Assembly: GCA_013423325.1 (NCBI GenBank)
Contig: BLJB01000238.1
Span: forward strand, 62,001-126,000
DNA length: 64,000 bases
Direction of reading: 5' to 3'
Source of the DNA: Usnea hakonensis
Lineage: Eukaryota; Ascomycota; Lecanoromycetes; Lecanorales; Parmeliaceae
A model generated the notes under the pieces. It did no database searches. It worked only from the letters and a program-made list of their open reading frames with translations, and was not told the origin of the DNA. Each line of letters opens with the position of its first letter. Positions within the stretch are counted from its first letter, which is position 1. Positions 1 to 10,966 of the stretch are shown here, piece after piece. Made by a program: the position numbers and the translations under genes.

Positions 1-1315
1 GGGGTTTCCTCCAGGTGATGGTCCCTCTTGTTCGTGTTCGTCGGCCCAGAATCCTTCGGCACTATAACCGGATTTTGTTTCGTGCGCTTGCGTGCGCAGG
101 CTAGAGCGAAGGATTTTAGGCGTGACTTGAGGGTTTTCCAAGGAGGGAGGTGGTGATGTAACATTCTTGCAAAGGATGGCATGCAAGCGGTGATGATACC
201 TGCGTCAATTTCGATGAGGCTGTGAGGTTGATAAGATGACTGGGTGCTTGATCGGATCGATTATGTGACGTACTTTACTAGATTCACATTCAGAACGGTC
301 CATGTTCGATCCTCGGAATACTGGAATTTGTGACGGCAGTAAACGCTGGCTGCAGAGGCTGCGACAGCCCTGTACGAATGAATTAGCTCAGTGTTCGTCT
401 CGAATGGGAAGTACTGACATCAAACCTGTACTGAACATGATAGTGAGCGCTATTCTGCGTGTTCGATGTAGCTGTAATTTGTAGATGGCGACCAATGGGA
501 GTATGAGTAGCCACACATCAGCTATCATACCTCCTACTGCCATTGGAACGTTGGTTTTAGCTGAATCCTCAAAACGTGGTGACAGCTCAAGTTCCAGCCA
601 TGTTTCTCCTGGCCTTGGCGTATCTATGACGAACAGAGCAATGGAAAAGCTCCAGTAGAAAACAGTGAGTACGGTTACACCAATGTAGATGTTAATTCTC
701 AACCATCGCATCGGTCGGAAGATTTGTAAGTACAATAGACAAAAGGTCCCTTTGATAAGCCAAAGAGTTGGCCCATATAGCACTGTAACTATGCAGGTCG
801 CCTGATCTGACATGAACTGTGCCTTTTATGCAGAAGGATTGGGCTTGTGCTCACAATGGAAAAGCCATCTTTCAAAATCTCACCAAGTCGAACCTCATAC
901 TGATGTCTTCCTACGATTCCTTGTCGGATTTCTGAAAATATCCCTGATTAGTCTTGGTCGGAAAGGAACCCATTGACTAGATTACCGTAAACGCAAAGGC
1001 CATAAGATGCAATTGCACCAAGCACTGCCAGAGATACCGTGAAGTCATCGAGAGACACTTTGCGGACGATGCATAATTTTGTATAAGCTCTATTTGCTAG
1101 TGCAATGATAACAAAGGTCAGAAGAATGGCACCCAAAACAACGAGCCTAGGTCCTATGTTCTTGGGATTCGTAAAATTGGGAGTCACTCCCGGCGGGGGA
1201 GCTAGTGCAGGGAGCTGGAGGATAGCTGCATCTTGTTGGGAAGCTGCCGATATTGGTAGAGACTCGACGTCTTCTTGATCAATCAAGGCGTGGTCGATGA
1301 TAGTTGATGCAAGTT
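1..1315 (-). CDS. Fungal rhodopsin-domain integral membrane protein, truncated by the window edge
   Basis: Multi-exon gene whose 3' end lies beyond position 1. Exons that join in phase are 1315-986, 931-884 (48 bp), 806-419, 369-274 and 219-1, all with GT-AG introns. The translation has several hydrophobic segments (such as LVVLGAILLTFVIIALA and IYIGVTVLTVFYWSFSIALF), the family motif LDDF after the first helix, GRHQYEVRL in the first loop and a SEDRTW motif late in the domain. These match the fungal rhodopsin-like domain (SAT4/PTH11-type seven-helix plasma-membrane proteins), whose ligands are mostly unknown. The 5' end is not resolved: an upstream exon around 1378-1400 (reading NERVLVAE) fits in phase, but I could not find its start codon. 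Family call is firm; function is not known. A second member lies at 52.1-53.8 kb. Confidence 0.8.
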
Positions 1316-1400
1316 CTGTAGATACAATTCCAAAAAAAAAAAAAGCTTCGTGAAGGAGGAATAGAAAGGGGACAAACCGGCAACAAGTACTCGCTCGTTC

Positions 1401-2737
1401 CTATCTCATTGTGTTAGATGAGGGGCAGGGGACTGCATGAGGCTGATATGCATCAAAGCGGGTTACTGACCTTTTCCATTGCTAATTGCTCTCGGACAGG
1501 TAGCGAGAAGAGGCACACACGGACATGAGTTCATTGTGCAGGAATCATATCAGGACATTATCTGTAATGCTGAGGGCTGATCGGTCTGATGAAGATAAAA
1601 GTGGGTTGTTTTCTCACCTTGTATTACGCACTCATCCCCAGGGCGCAAAGATGTGACTAATTTGGGCAAAACACCGCTGCACTGTTGCAGAAGCCATTCA
1701 AACGTGCACACATGGACTTGTAAGCTTGGCTGATTCTCTCCTTTTACGGATTTGGAGATATCTGGGTCCCTCGGTCTGCACGGTGGGTGACAAAAGTCTG
1801 GGCCGAGTGATTTCCGCGCTAGTTGTATTACCCTCGGCAGCAAGGTGAAGCCGAGGCTATTCTTTGTCTCGTCCAGTTACCAACAATCAATCTCGCTCTT
1901 GGAGACTGAAGAGGAAAAGCTCAAAATTGCGAGACGCCGGGATACATCAACCGTGCCATCGTACTTAGGTATATGGATCATCACTCGACATATGGCATTA
2001 GCCTTGCATCTACATTCCCACCCACCGTCTCAGCTGAGCGAAATGCGAAATGGGGGATTGATTCTTCCTTTCAGATAGAATCGCTACTACCTATAAGAAT
2101 GTTACATATCACCTGGACCTTGATGGGACTGAACCCTCGGTGTAGTTCAATATCTTAGTGCAATGAACTCTAGGTACCTAGGTACATACAGGCCAATCTG
2201 GTCGTATAGTGGTGCAAGCTCCTGATGAGGCATTAGTCGCCATGGCAGTCTCCTTGTTCCGTCGAGTCTAACATACGGTTCGTGGAAACAGAATGTGGAC
2301 ACTTTCCGCTGTCGACATGTTCAATTGATATAGTGCCACCGTATGATTGCTGCATAACCGATCCCGAAATTCCACTTCAGACTTTAATCTTAACACCTCA
2401 CAACACTAACTCATGTGCTTTACTAATAATGGCACATGTATACGTCTTGACTGACGTTATCGAATTGAATTTTATGACACTGGCAACACGAATATAAGAA
2501 AATCAGACTCCAAAGGTCGGTCAGCGGATATCATTTAACGCAGCCCTCCAAATAGAACCTTAGCTCGGACATCTAGCCGATAAGCAACCGCTCATGCGCC
2601 TTTCGCTTTTGTCTTTGCATCTCAACTTGTAGCCTCAGACACGCGAAACATCATCCAGACATTTGTCAACTCGCCGTCAATGTTACATACTCATGACCGC
2701 AAAGCACACAAACGATGAATGGAAAAGGACAGACAAC
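1401..2737. other. Intergenic, no gene recognised
   Basis: Short ORFs occur on both strands (for example 1550-1843 minus) but none has recognisable domains, splice context or codon bias. The stretch probably holds the promoters of the divergent genes on either side. Confidence 0.5.
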
Positions 2738-3299
2738 ATGGGCGCGCGCATACTGCTCCACACCCTCCTCCTCACTAGCGCTCTTTCAGCCACCATATCC
2801 GCCGCCCCTCCTCCTCCCATCATCCCCACAACCCAGCTCCCTCCACCACCAAACACGACCCTCCCCCTACAGCTGCTTGACCCTTCTCTAACCGCCAACA
2901 ACGCCATCACCATCCCAACCATCTACCCCATCCCCCTCACCTCCCTCATCCTCCCCATCACACTCCTCGACTCCGCCGCCCAAACCATCAGCGACGCACT
3001 TTCCCACCATCCCCACGACATCGTTTGGCCCTTGCCATGGTTCCACACTCAAAAGGGCACCACGTGGCGGGATGCGATATCGATACGCATACGTGGGGAT
3101 GGGGGGAGAGCGTTGATGTGGGTGCGGTTATGGTGGGTGCTGATGGGGTTGAAAGTGTTTATGAGGGGGGGGGGAGAGTTTGCATCCGGTCAATTTTAGG
3201 GTGGAGGCCCAGGGACAGGGGAGGGTCGCGGCGGGGGTGTTGTGGTGTTCCGGGAATGCCATCGAGGTAAACTGGACGGGCGCAATAGATGCACTTTAG
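2738..3299 (+). CDS. Predicted small secreted protein with a 1-bp frameshift in a G10 run
   Basis: The ATG at 2738 starts a good signal peptide (MGARILLHTLLLTSALSATISA) followed by a Pro-rich stretch. The reading frame is convincing through WPLPWFHTQKGTTWRDA and up to a run of ten G at 3165-3174, then stops at 3197-3199. One frame over, directly after the run, the sequence reads LHPVNFRVEAQGQGRVAAG and on to a TAG at 3297-3299, which looks like the true C-terminal part. Nine G instead of ten would join the two, so this is either a homopolymer sequencing error or a very recent disabling indel. The intact product would be about 186 aa, exported, of unknown function. The coding strand changes from strongly C-rich to strongly G-rich at about 3060. 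Confidence 0.65.
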
Positions 3300-3428
3300 T
3301 TCTTTATTCTCTATGGACGGAAATTGAACGGTATTGCGATTATGAAGTGAGACAACACAGAAGGTGCCCACTGCATTGCCCGAGATTGACTTCTTTGGGA
3401 TCTCCCTCAGCAAGTTTGTCCTAGGGAT

Positions 3429-4795
3429 CTACGGCTCCAACAAACCCTTTTTGATCCTTTGTTCCGGCTTTTTAGCCTTCACATACTCAACCATCTCCCG
3501 ACTTTGTTCAAAATGAACGCTCCCATAACGGAGCAACTCAGCAAACGTCCCGACCGCTCCATCTTTCCCTTGATTCTCTTCCATATCCAGCAAAATTCCC
3601 AACGCGGGATCCTTGGTCAGATTCTTCCCGTGTGTAATCTTCTGCATGCTTGAGCGTGTCAGAAGCCTCCAAACGGTCTTGTACGCAATGCGGTACTGCT
3701 CCGAATGCACATCTGCGTCGCGTTTCGTCGCCAGCACATCCAAAAGGTCCTGCCCGGAGAAACCAATCGTCGCTTCGGCACCCCAGTCCTCGGACAGCGA
3801 GTCGAATAGGAGAATTTTTTCCTCGTAGTAGTCTGGGCCGCTGAATCCATCGTTTGGGTCCTCAAGCATGCATAACCGCTGCCAAGCCATAACCTGCCCG
3901 ATGTACTCCATAACGGTGAGGGGTTCGACTTTGAATTCCCAGTGGTAGTTCATTGCTTGGGAGTCCTCGAATTTGATTTCCTTGGCGAAGGAGATTAGGG
4001 GATTTCCGCTGATGCCACCCGGGTTGGTACGGTCGTGCCAGAGTGCAACGAAAATCTCATGCCTTGAGACCAATGAGATAGGTCAGCGCCACCAAGACCA
4101 AATGCGAATAGCGACAAAAGTGGGTATCAAAGGCTGGAATTGATCTCATGGCCGTCTTCAACGACATACAGATCTCTCGTTCCATTCTCCGGCTTGACCC
4201 CAGGAACACAAGGAAAACGTCTCACTCACCAGCGCTTGACAAAAGGGTTGCCCTTCCGACTGGCGACAAAATGATTCGCCATGATCGTACCATACATCCA
4301 TGGAACCGAAACCTCGAAAGGCGAGTCAGGATCCTGAAGCTGTCTCCAGCAGATGTCCTCAAGCCGACGTATAAGGATAATACCAACATCCATCCAGACA
4401 CCGCCGTGATGCACAAGGCACGCACCACGCAGGAAATCGGCGCTGTGCGGGCCAGTGTAGGGACCATCCATTGTTCCCTTGACGAAGGTCTCAGGGAGCA
4501 TATCCGCAGCGACCCACTGCAGCGCGTTATTCGGCGAGCCCGGAACATTGTCAAGAACGCGGACGGACCAGGACGGACCACATAGGCGGACCCAGTTTAT
4601 GATGTTGCGTTGACACCAGCTGGGCATGGAGCGGACGCCGGAATGCCAGTAGGTCCATACGTTCTTCTCCGTCGTGACTGGCGCATGTTTTGATAGCGCG
4701 TCGAGAATTTCTTCATCGGTTCGTGTATCAAGGGCTTCTACATAATGGAGATCCGAGCGGAACTCCTCTGGGATACTTATCTTAGGTGCTTGCAT
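3429..4795 (-). CDS. Capsule polysaccharide synthesis-type glycosyltransferase
   Basis: Two exons, 4795-4230 and 4062-3429, joined in phase 2 across an intron with donor GTGAGT, branch CTGAC and acceptor CAAG; 399 aa. The junction reads NPFVKRW-HEIFVAL. N-terminal motifs are typical of the Caps_synth / Gly_transf_sug group of nucleotide-sugar transferases: WTYWHSGVRSMPSWCQRN near residues 47-64, TMDGPYTGPHSADFLRG near 108-124, and GGVWMDVG near 131-138, where D136 occupies the place of the DXD-type metal/sugar site. No signal peptide or membrane anchor is visible, so it may act in the cytosol or be anchored by a partner. Homologues of about 400 aa with a TFAELLRYGSVHFEQ C-terminal region are widespread in filamentous ascomycetes; the acceptor is unknown. 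It is divergent from the SET gene downstream on the plus strand. Confidence 0.85.
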
Positions 4796-5837
4796 CTTGG
4801 GATACTGGAGCGATGACGCTTTGAATGCAGATGCTATGTAGAGAAGCTCGGATTCTTGAACAATGGAGTCTTAAATGTCTTGCACTGGGGCCAGCTGACG
4901 TGGGACGTGCTAAGGAAGGTATTGCCGGACTCAGTATCTCCCGCTGGACATCCCTGTAACACCCCTGTTACTACTCATGGTGAACCTAAAAACCTCCTCA
5001 GATCCCGGGTGGTAATTCCAGGCTTACGCGTGGCCTTGATATGACTGATACCTGCAGAGTAGGCCATTCGGAGAGGGATCTTCTATTTTTCTGTGGGGGC
5101 TACTGATATATGCAAAATAAGACATAAACTGTATTACTCATCCCGAGGCACTGGTAGAAATTGATACAAAGATTGCACAGCTTTTTGACTCACAAGAAAG
5201 GCCCCATGATACGAAATAGAGTGCACACTGTCTAGCATCCTTCGTTCGTGGGAAGGTTACCAGTATGCATCCTTCGTTCGTGGAATAGACACCAGGATAC
5301 ATCCTTCGTTCGTGGGACAGATACCAGTTTGCATCCTTCGTTTGTGGAATAGATACCAGGATGTGAGACAGATCATAATCCCCAAAGACGGTACAAGATC
5401 CTCTTGAATAGGATCCATGATCCTCAAACAAGTATCTCGATAGGTGATAATACATTCCCAGATAATAATTTCTTTGTATCTCTTCGTCCGACCCATACCC
5501 ATGTATGCTACGGAATTCTGCACCATGAGCATAAGCCTGTTATTGTGTCTCTCGTGTGTTCCTTTGTACCCTGCACAAAGACACAACGCATTGTACCGCA
5601 AAGGCTTCTGTGTCGCTTTCCTTTCACCCCTCACGTCTAGACCAAGACACAATATCCATTGTCTTTGCCTCTCAACCGACGCAAAAGATGCATAAGCTCA
5701 CATTAAACTCAACTCTCCTCCCTTTCTCCTAACTTTTCGCATCATCTTCAACCCAGTCACAGCCGAGCCAAATTCTTGATCCCAAAACCCTCAAAGCTTT
5801 CCGCCTCCACTTCCCAATTGAAGTCCTGTTCGAAACC
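4796..5837. other. Intergenic region between divergent genes
   Basis: Shared upstream region of the glycosyltransferase (minus) and the SET-domain gene (plus). It holds the 32-bp minisatellite listed separately; ORFs crossing it (5138-5695) change frame with each copy and are repeat artefacts. Nothing else recognised. Confidence 0.6.
5235..5363. repeat. Minisatellite, four copies of a 32-bp unit
   Basis: The core GCATCCTTCGTTCGTGG recurs at 5235, 5267, 5299 and 5331 (the third copy starts with A, the fourth has TTTGTGG), each followed by a variable but related ACCAG-containing tail. The period is exactly 32 bp, so it does not keep a reading frame, which argues against coding function. Confidence 0.9.
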
Positions 5838-7529
5838 ATGAAGTCCTCTCCAATGACCGGAAGCTCTGGTAGCTCCGACAGTAAGAAAGTTGTGCCGCAT
5901 CGTACTGGAGCCGGCGTCGAGAAGTCTCTTGCTCGAGCAAAGTCCGTCGGCACACTTGGTCAAACAACAAGAAAAGACAGCCCACCACAGCCGGGAAAGA
6001 CCTCTCCGCGCGAGCGGAAGAAATGCCCTCGCGAGCGGAAGAAGTCGCATAAAAAGACAGCACGAAAATTAGTTTCTGAGGCACAGAAAGAGGAAGAAGG
6101 TTCTAAGATCGAGGTGGAGAGAAGTATTTCGACCGATGAGTATGACGTGAAAGGTGCAATGGCAGAGATCTATTTTGACCTTCAACGGATCGCAGCCGGT
6201 CAGTTTATAGCATCGCTGGACGAGATACCGGACGTGACACTGGACGATATCCCGGACGAAATGGACTTTTGTAGAGACTGTGACGTGACGGATGTAGAGC
6301 TCCACGAAGTATCAATCGGGGTCAAGAGCATCATTAGTAAGTTCTCATTACCCATCTCATCTTTTAAATCCACAATTGCTAACACATTCACAGAATTCGC
6401 CCTTGCGCATGAACGGAACCCGAAAAGTCCCCAACACAGCGACGTTTGGGATCCCGACGAGACAACAGCCCGATGCATATCCCCCGAGGACCCCGCCTAC
6501 GAACGATGCAGCGAGCTAGTAGCTCGTCACAACTTCAAACTACTATGCATACTCGCTCACTCCGCCACCTTCCAAGACACAATCTTCGGCCCCGACACAG
6601 ACAACTGGAACGCCCTATTCGCCAGCATCTCCTCAAACGCCGTGAGTATCATCGTCTTCGCCGAAGGCCGGAACCTAATCTGGTGGACCGAGCTAACCTC
6701 CCTCAACAGCCTATTCACCTTCATTCCCCCCTCCACCCTCGAAGACAGCAAAGACACCAAATCGAAAATCCGCCTCCACCCCCACGAATGGGTCGTCCCG
6801 GCCAAGAAGCTAGAGGATACATGGAGCCCCACTTTCGCGGGTAAAAAACAACTCCACATCCCAACCAACATCTACCGCCCCGACGCCTTTCTCAACAGCC
6901 CCCGCCCCCCCTCCTGGCCCCGCCATCGCCCCTACCCAGAAGACCCAACGCTAGTCCGCGGCGTGAGCTTCCTCCCCTGCATGACTTGCAACTCCCACGT
7001 CCCCTGCGCATGTGACTTCCGCACCAGCCCCCACGTCTGGCACCCGCTCGTCGAACTCCGGGACTATGGCCGCCGAGGCGTCGGCATCCGCGTTCTGGAG
7101 CGGCTCCCCAAACGAGCTATTCTGGATGAATACGTCGGCGAGATCTTCCCCGCTGATTATGTGGATGATCCGGTGTATGGGCTCGATGTCAATTTGCCGG
7201 GGTCAAGGAATGAGGATGTGGTGGCGACGGTGAGTGCGAAGTGGTTGGGGAATTGGACGCGGTTTGTGAATCATTCTTGTGAGGCGAAGGCGCAGTTGAG
7301 GATGGTGGTGGTGGGGGGGAGGGTTAGGACTGTGGTGCAGACTGTGAGGGTGGTGGAGGTTTTTGAGGAGTTGACGGTTGATTATGGGGAGGGGTATTGG
7401 AGGGATAGGGTGTGTGAGTGTGGGGTGGAGAAGTGTGTTGAGAAGAGGAAGAGGGGGGGGGAGGGGCTGGTGGGTTTGGGTAAGGTTTCTGGAGGGGAGG
7501 GGGAGGGAGGGGCTGGGAAGGGGGGATAG
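5838..7529 (+). CDS. SET-domain protein, putative histone-lysine N-methyltransferase
   Basis: The ATG at 5838 opens a Ser/Lys/Arg-rich N-terminal tail (a likely nuclear signal at KKCPRERKKSHKKTARK). A 57-bp intron at 6337-6393 (GTAAGT, branch GCTAAC, CACAG) is in frame and free of stops; spliced product 544 aa, unspliced 563 aa. The SET domain lies at about residues 390-500: GVGIRVLERLPKRAILDEYVGE, then the AdoMet-binding FVNHSCEAKAQ at about 454-464 and ELTVDYG at about 490-496. A Cys cluster before SET (PCMTCNSHVPCACDF, about 359) and a post-SET CECGVEKC are Zn-binding candidates. Such proteins transfer methyl groups to lysine, on histones or other substrates; the target cannot be read from sequence. 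The C-terminus ends in a low-complexity Gly/Glu tail. Base composition flips sharply near 7150. Confidence 0.85.
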   Translation: MKSSPMTGSSGSSDSKKVVPHRTGAGVEKSLARAKSVGTLGQTTRKDSPPQPGKTSPRERKKCPRERKKSHKKTARKLVSEAQKEEEGSKIEVERSISTDEYDVKGAMAEIYFDLQRIAAGQFIASLDEIPDVTLDDIPDEMDFCRDCDVTDVELHEVSIGVKSIISKFSLPISSFKSTIANTFTEFALAHERNPKSPQHSDVWDPDETTARCISPEDPAYERCSELVARHNFKLLCILAHSATFQDTIFGPDTDNWNALFASISSNAVSIIVFAEGRNLIWWTELTSLNSLFTFIPPSTLEDSKDTKSKIRLHPHEWVVPAKKLEDTWSPTFAGKKQLHIPTNIYRPDAFLNSPRPPSWPRHRPYPEDPTLVRGVSFLPCMTCNSHVPCACDFRTSPHVWHPLVELRDYGRRGVGIRVLERLPKRAILDEYVGEIFPADYVDDPVYGLDVNLPGSRNEDVVATVSAKWLGNWTRFVNHSCEAKAQLRMVVVGGRVRTVVQTVRVVEVFEELTVDYGEGYWRDRVCECGVEKCVEKRKRGGEGLVGLGKVSGGEGEGGAGKGG

Positions 7530-8095
7530 TTTTGATTGTCTGGAGTTGGTGTACTGTTAGCTTTGTAGACCGATCTTTTACGCTAAATGGTCTGAACGAA
7601 TCCATCGATTTCACAAACCTGAGTTCCCTGGAAAAAGAAAAGAAGCAAAAAGTTCATTTTGAAGTCCTCCGTCTTCAAATCCTCCACTTACGCGCACTTA
7701 TCATACGTTGTTACCCCTAGCTTCCAAATCGATTTCTCAATCCTGCCCTTGATTAATATCTCATACGACGCGGCGACTTCGTAGATAGAATTGAATTGAA
7801 CTATACGGCGCAAAAGAGGCGCTTAGTGGTACTATCAGTCGGGCTTTCTTGGTGCTGATGTCGGGTTGTGGCATGTTTGGGATGTCACGGACTTGAGCTG
7901 GGAGGGAGAGTATTGGGAGTGGTACGTGTCGCTTCAGTGGCTGGATCTCATACATACGCCGATGTGTAAGAAAGCGGAAGCAAGATTGTTTGCCCACCAT
8001 TTCTGGGATGAAGAGATGCAAGTACGGAAGTCACCAACGATAGAATTGGATTATCATTTTCCGGAGTTGGGCTACTATAAACTCTGAGCCGATCA
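7530..8095. other. Intergenic region between convergent genes
   Basis: 3' flanks of the SET gene (plus) and the aquaporin (minus). Short ORFs on both strands at 7761-8133 have no recognisable features. Confidence 0.5.
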
Positions 8096-9346
8096 CTACA
8101 CTGGGGATAGCACCTTGCCATTCCCATTTCCAATTACCGCTATCTTCTCAGCTGAATGCGCAGACTCCGGATCCGGATTTGCATTCTCGTATTCGAGCGA
8201 TTTGATGAGTTTGTGGAGCAGCACTGCGAAGAGAGCGCCGCAGATGGGACCGACCCAGTATACCCATTGGGTGCTGTGGAAGGTGTGGGTGGCGACGGCA
8301 GGACCGAAAGAGCGGGCGGGGTTGAGCGACCCGCCGGTCCAGAAGACGCCTACGGGATGGATGTCAGTGGGGAGCGCGTAATAAGACTGCGAACCTTGAG
8401 GTGGAGGAGGGTGGATGAAGAGTCTTGACCTAAGGATGGGATGGAGATGGAGATGGAGGAAGAGGGTGGATGAAGGGTTTTGACCCAAGGATGGAATGGA
8501 GACTCACCAACGAGTTCGGCGATGAAAAGACTCAACCCGATACCTACTGGAGCAATGAAATTTCCCTGGTGCTTTTCAGCCGCTAACATGAATATAGTAA
8601 AAACGAGCTGGGCGGTCAGAATCATCTCGATTATCACGCCTTGGGCCCTAGTCGTGCCCCCACCAAGTGTGGTCGAGACTGCGAGTTTGCCTTGAAACAA
8701 GGCCTGGACGATATATGCCGCGACGATGCCGGCTACGATTTGGATGACGAAAAGGAGGACGCCGCGTACGATTGAGATGGCGCCGATGAGGACCATGCCG
8801 ACTGTGACCTGTTGAAGAGTCAGTCATGGGTGCAGGAATCAGATGTTTACCTTGGCTTGGTATGCGGGTCGAGGGGTGCGTGATGGACTCACAGCAGGGT
8901 TGAACAAGCCGCCGCTGATGCGAAAGAAAACCCATGCGTTCACCGCGAGCGAGAATCCGAAGCTCAAGCTGATGTATAGTAGTTCCGAGGGATTTTTCTG
9001 CGCGACTTGAGTGATGACTGTGGTCCCTGTGTTGGTGTTGGAAGAGATATTGGCGACTCTGCAGTCATGCCGGAGCAATTAGCATCTCTTGACAATGCGT
9101 GCTTCAAGCGATAGACTGTCGTTAATGCTTCAATTGGGGGTTGTGACCTCGTTTGCAGGGAAGGCATAGGATTTGTTGAGCGGAAGACACGTACTGGGTA
9201 CCGGCAAAAGCGAAGAAGAGAAAGGAAATGGTGCCGACAAATTCGCCTATGACAGCAACGGTATGCCCGCGGGTGGTAGGGGGCAGCGTACGAAGGAGTC
9301 GGCGCAGAGGTCCGTCGACAGGGGTGGTGGGAGCTTCGGTATTCAT
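8096..9346 (-). CDS. Aquaporin (MIP family water channel)
   Basis: Four exons, 9346-9195, 9058-8893, 8808-8508 and 8349-8096, all GT-AG and closing in frame at 290 aa. The ATG at 9346 gives MNTEAP and a short cytosolic tail. First helix: VAVIGEFVGTISFLFFAFAGTQ. Both pore half-helices are present: GGLFNPAV at the end of exon 2 (split just after NPA) and GGSLNPARSFGPAV in exon 4. The residue after the second NPAR is Ser, not the Asp common in glycerol facilitators, so an orthodox aquaporin is more likely than an aquaglyceroporin. Six helices fit the MIP fold. It would move water, possibly other small solutes, across the plasma or an internal membrane. The third intron contains a 55-bp duplication. 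Confidence 0.9.
8407..8507. repeat. Two direct copies of a ~55-bp unit inside an aquaporin intron
   Basis: GAGGGTGGATGAAG begins at 8407 and again at 8462, followed in both copies by similar sequence (GTCTTGACCTAAGGATGG versus GTTTTGACCCAAGGATGG). The second copy runs up to the splice donor of the third intron of the minus-strand aquaporin gene. Confidence 0.75.
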
Positions 9347-10169
9347 GGTGGATGAAGCGACTCTAAAGGAATGAGGCCGAGGAGGCAAGGATGAAGAAGA
9401 GATGTCAGACGCGAGAAGATAGCATCAAACAATGGCGTCATCTCGACCAGACAGGTAGCGGTATTCTCCATTCTCGTTTTTCTTTGTAGATTTTTAGTTT
9501 TTATCAATGAGCATGAGTCGGAGAATTAAGAACTAGCGATCAAATTTGACGATGATTAGCTTTTTGGACGCCCCCGGACTCTTGGTCAAAGTAAGCTACA
9601 AAGCTTCTTTCATGAAGGTGTTAATTCGAACCCCAGACTGTCCTAGGCTGGATTGGTTTTATTTTTACATTCACCAATCAGCGCTATGGAATGAGTGTAA
9701 TTATTCAAATACGCAGGATACTCTGTGTGAACCTTACTCTAAAGGGGAGTGCCACCTGTGCGCACGTTGTTAGCATGTTAAGTAGGATACTCCTACTCCT
9801 TAGCAAAGGACGGAAAAGTTTGACAGCGAACTATCTAGTCATTAGTCAAAAATCAAAAATTCAAAAATTCCGTTTTCAGCCATGCAAGGAATTCAGTGTC
9901 CGGATGCGGTTAGTGCAAATCTCGGCGTTCACCATCTCACAGATCATCTGATGACTAAAAGGATACTCTAGACGACATCCCTTGAACAGCAACTTCCTGA
10001 TACGCACCCCTCATTGAAGACTCAGCTTACATCTCAGACATCAATTCATGAATCGTGCGCAGATCAGATGGAGAGTATGACCACACTCGGAAAAGGACAA
10101 GGAACTTGTACCTGCCCTATAGTGCCATACTGGTGTAACCCTACAATGACCACTTGCCTCTCTCCCCTA
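9347..10169. other. Intergenic, no gene recognised
   Basis: Upstream region of the aquaporin gene and 3' flank of the next minus-strand gene. AT-rich with no supported ORF. Confidence 0.5.
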
Positions 10170-10966
10170 TCATACTGTGGTATGGGACAAATTGACTAGG
10201 CCTACGGGCCTTGCAATTCGCCCAGCACCGTGGAGCGGACCCCCCGGGATCGACTGGTCTTCCGCCGAGCCGCTCGCCATAATGAGAAGTCCAATGCTTT
10301 TTCCTTTTCCTACCATTCTCACAACATCAGTATCCATCTTTCAATCACATCCAAGACGCCGAAAGAAGTCATCAAATCGCAGTCCTAGTACTCGATTCTT
10401 GGAAATGAAACAAAGGAAAATTGGGAAACCCATTACTTACCCATAGCATTCCACCCCGCCCTCCCATACTGCAAACACGCAAGATCCACCGTCAACGCCG
10501 TATACCAAGCACTCTCAAGAAGCGCCACATCCGTCTCCTCATACCTCTCCCTAGCATCGAACCCCGGCAATTCCCCCGGTGTGAACTGATTCAACATGGC
10601 TATCGTCACAACGCAACTACCATGAATATACCTCCTCGGAGTCAAGATGGTTGGCAAACTCGTCTTCGGAGCCGCACTGGGAGAGAGAAACTCGTATTCT
10701 TGGTTTTTGCGCTCCATGGCTTCCGCATAGATGCGCTCGATAGCACTGATGCAGTCACTTTGGTGGAATATGCTTCCGATCCACGTATCTGCGAAGGTGC
10801 ATTTACTGCTGACGTCGTTGTTGGTAGGGAAGGTAAGTAGAGGGGTTGTGATGTTGGTGGGGAACGGGAATGCGACGGTGGGTACCAGGAAGGATAGGCA
10901 CGGTATGAGGAGAAAGTATATTCGCACTGGCGTTCCCGCCGCGTTTGGGTTGAGAGAGATTGCCAT
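10170..10966 (-). CDS. Predicted secreted or membrane-anchored protein, unknown function
   Basis: Two exons, 10966-10441 and 10309-10170, joined in phase 1 (donor GTAAGT, acceptor GGTAG), 221 aa. The N-terminus has a basic-polar lead and a hydrophobic segment (IYFLLIPCLSFLVPTVAF, about residues 17-34), consistent with a signal peptide or type II anchor. The body has four or five Cys (KCTFADTW, SDCISAIERIYAEAM, GSCVVTIAML, VDLACLQYGRAGWN) that could form disulfides. The junction reads WNAMG-KGKSIGLLIMASGS; an aromatic/small SIGLL segment after a conserved Gly-Trp-Asn is a pattern I associate with a family of fungal secreted hypotheticals, but I cannot name a domain. Function unknown. Confidence 0.75.

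Noticed and set aside
5138..5695. Overlapping ORFs of 80-130 codons on both strands
   Set aside because: They read through the 32-bp minisatellite in shifting frames and show no domain.
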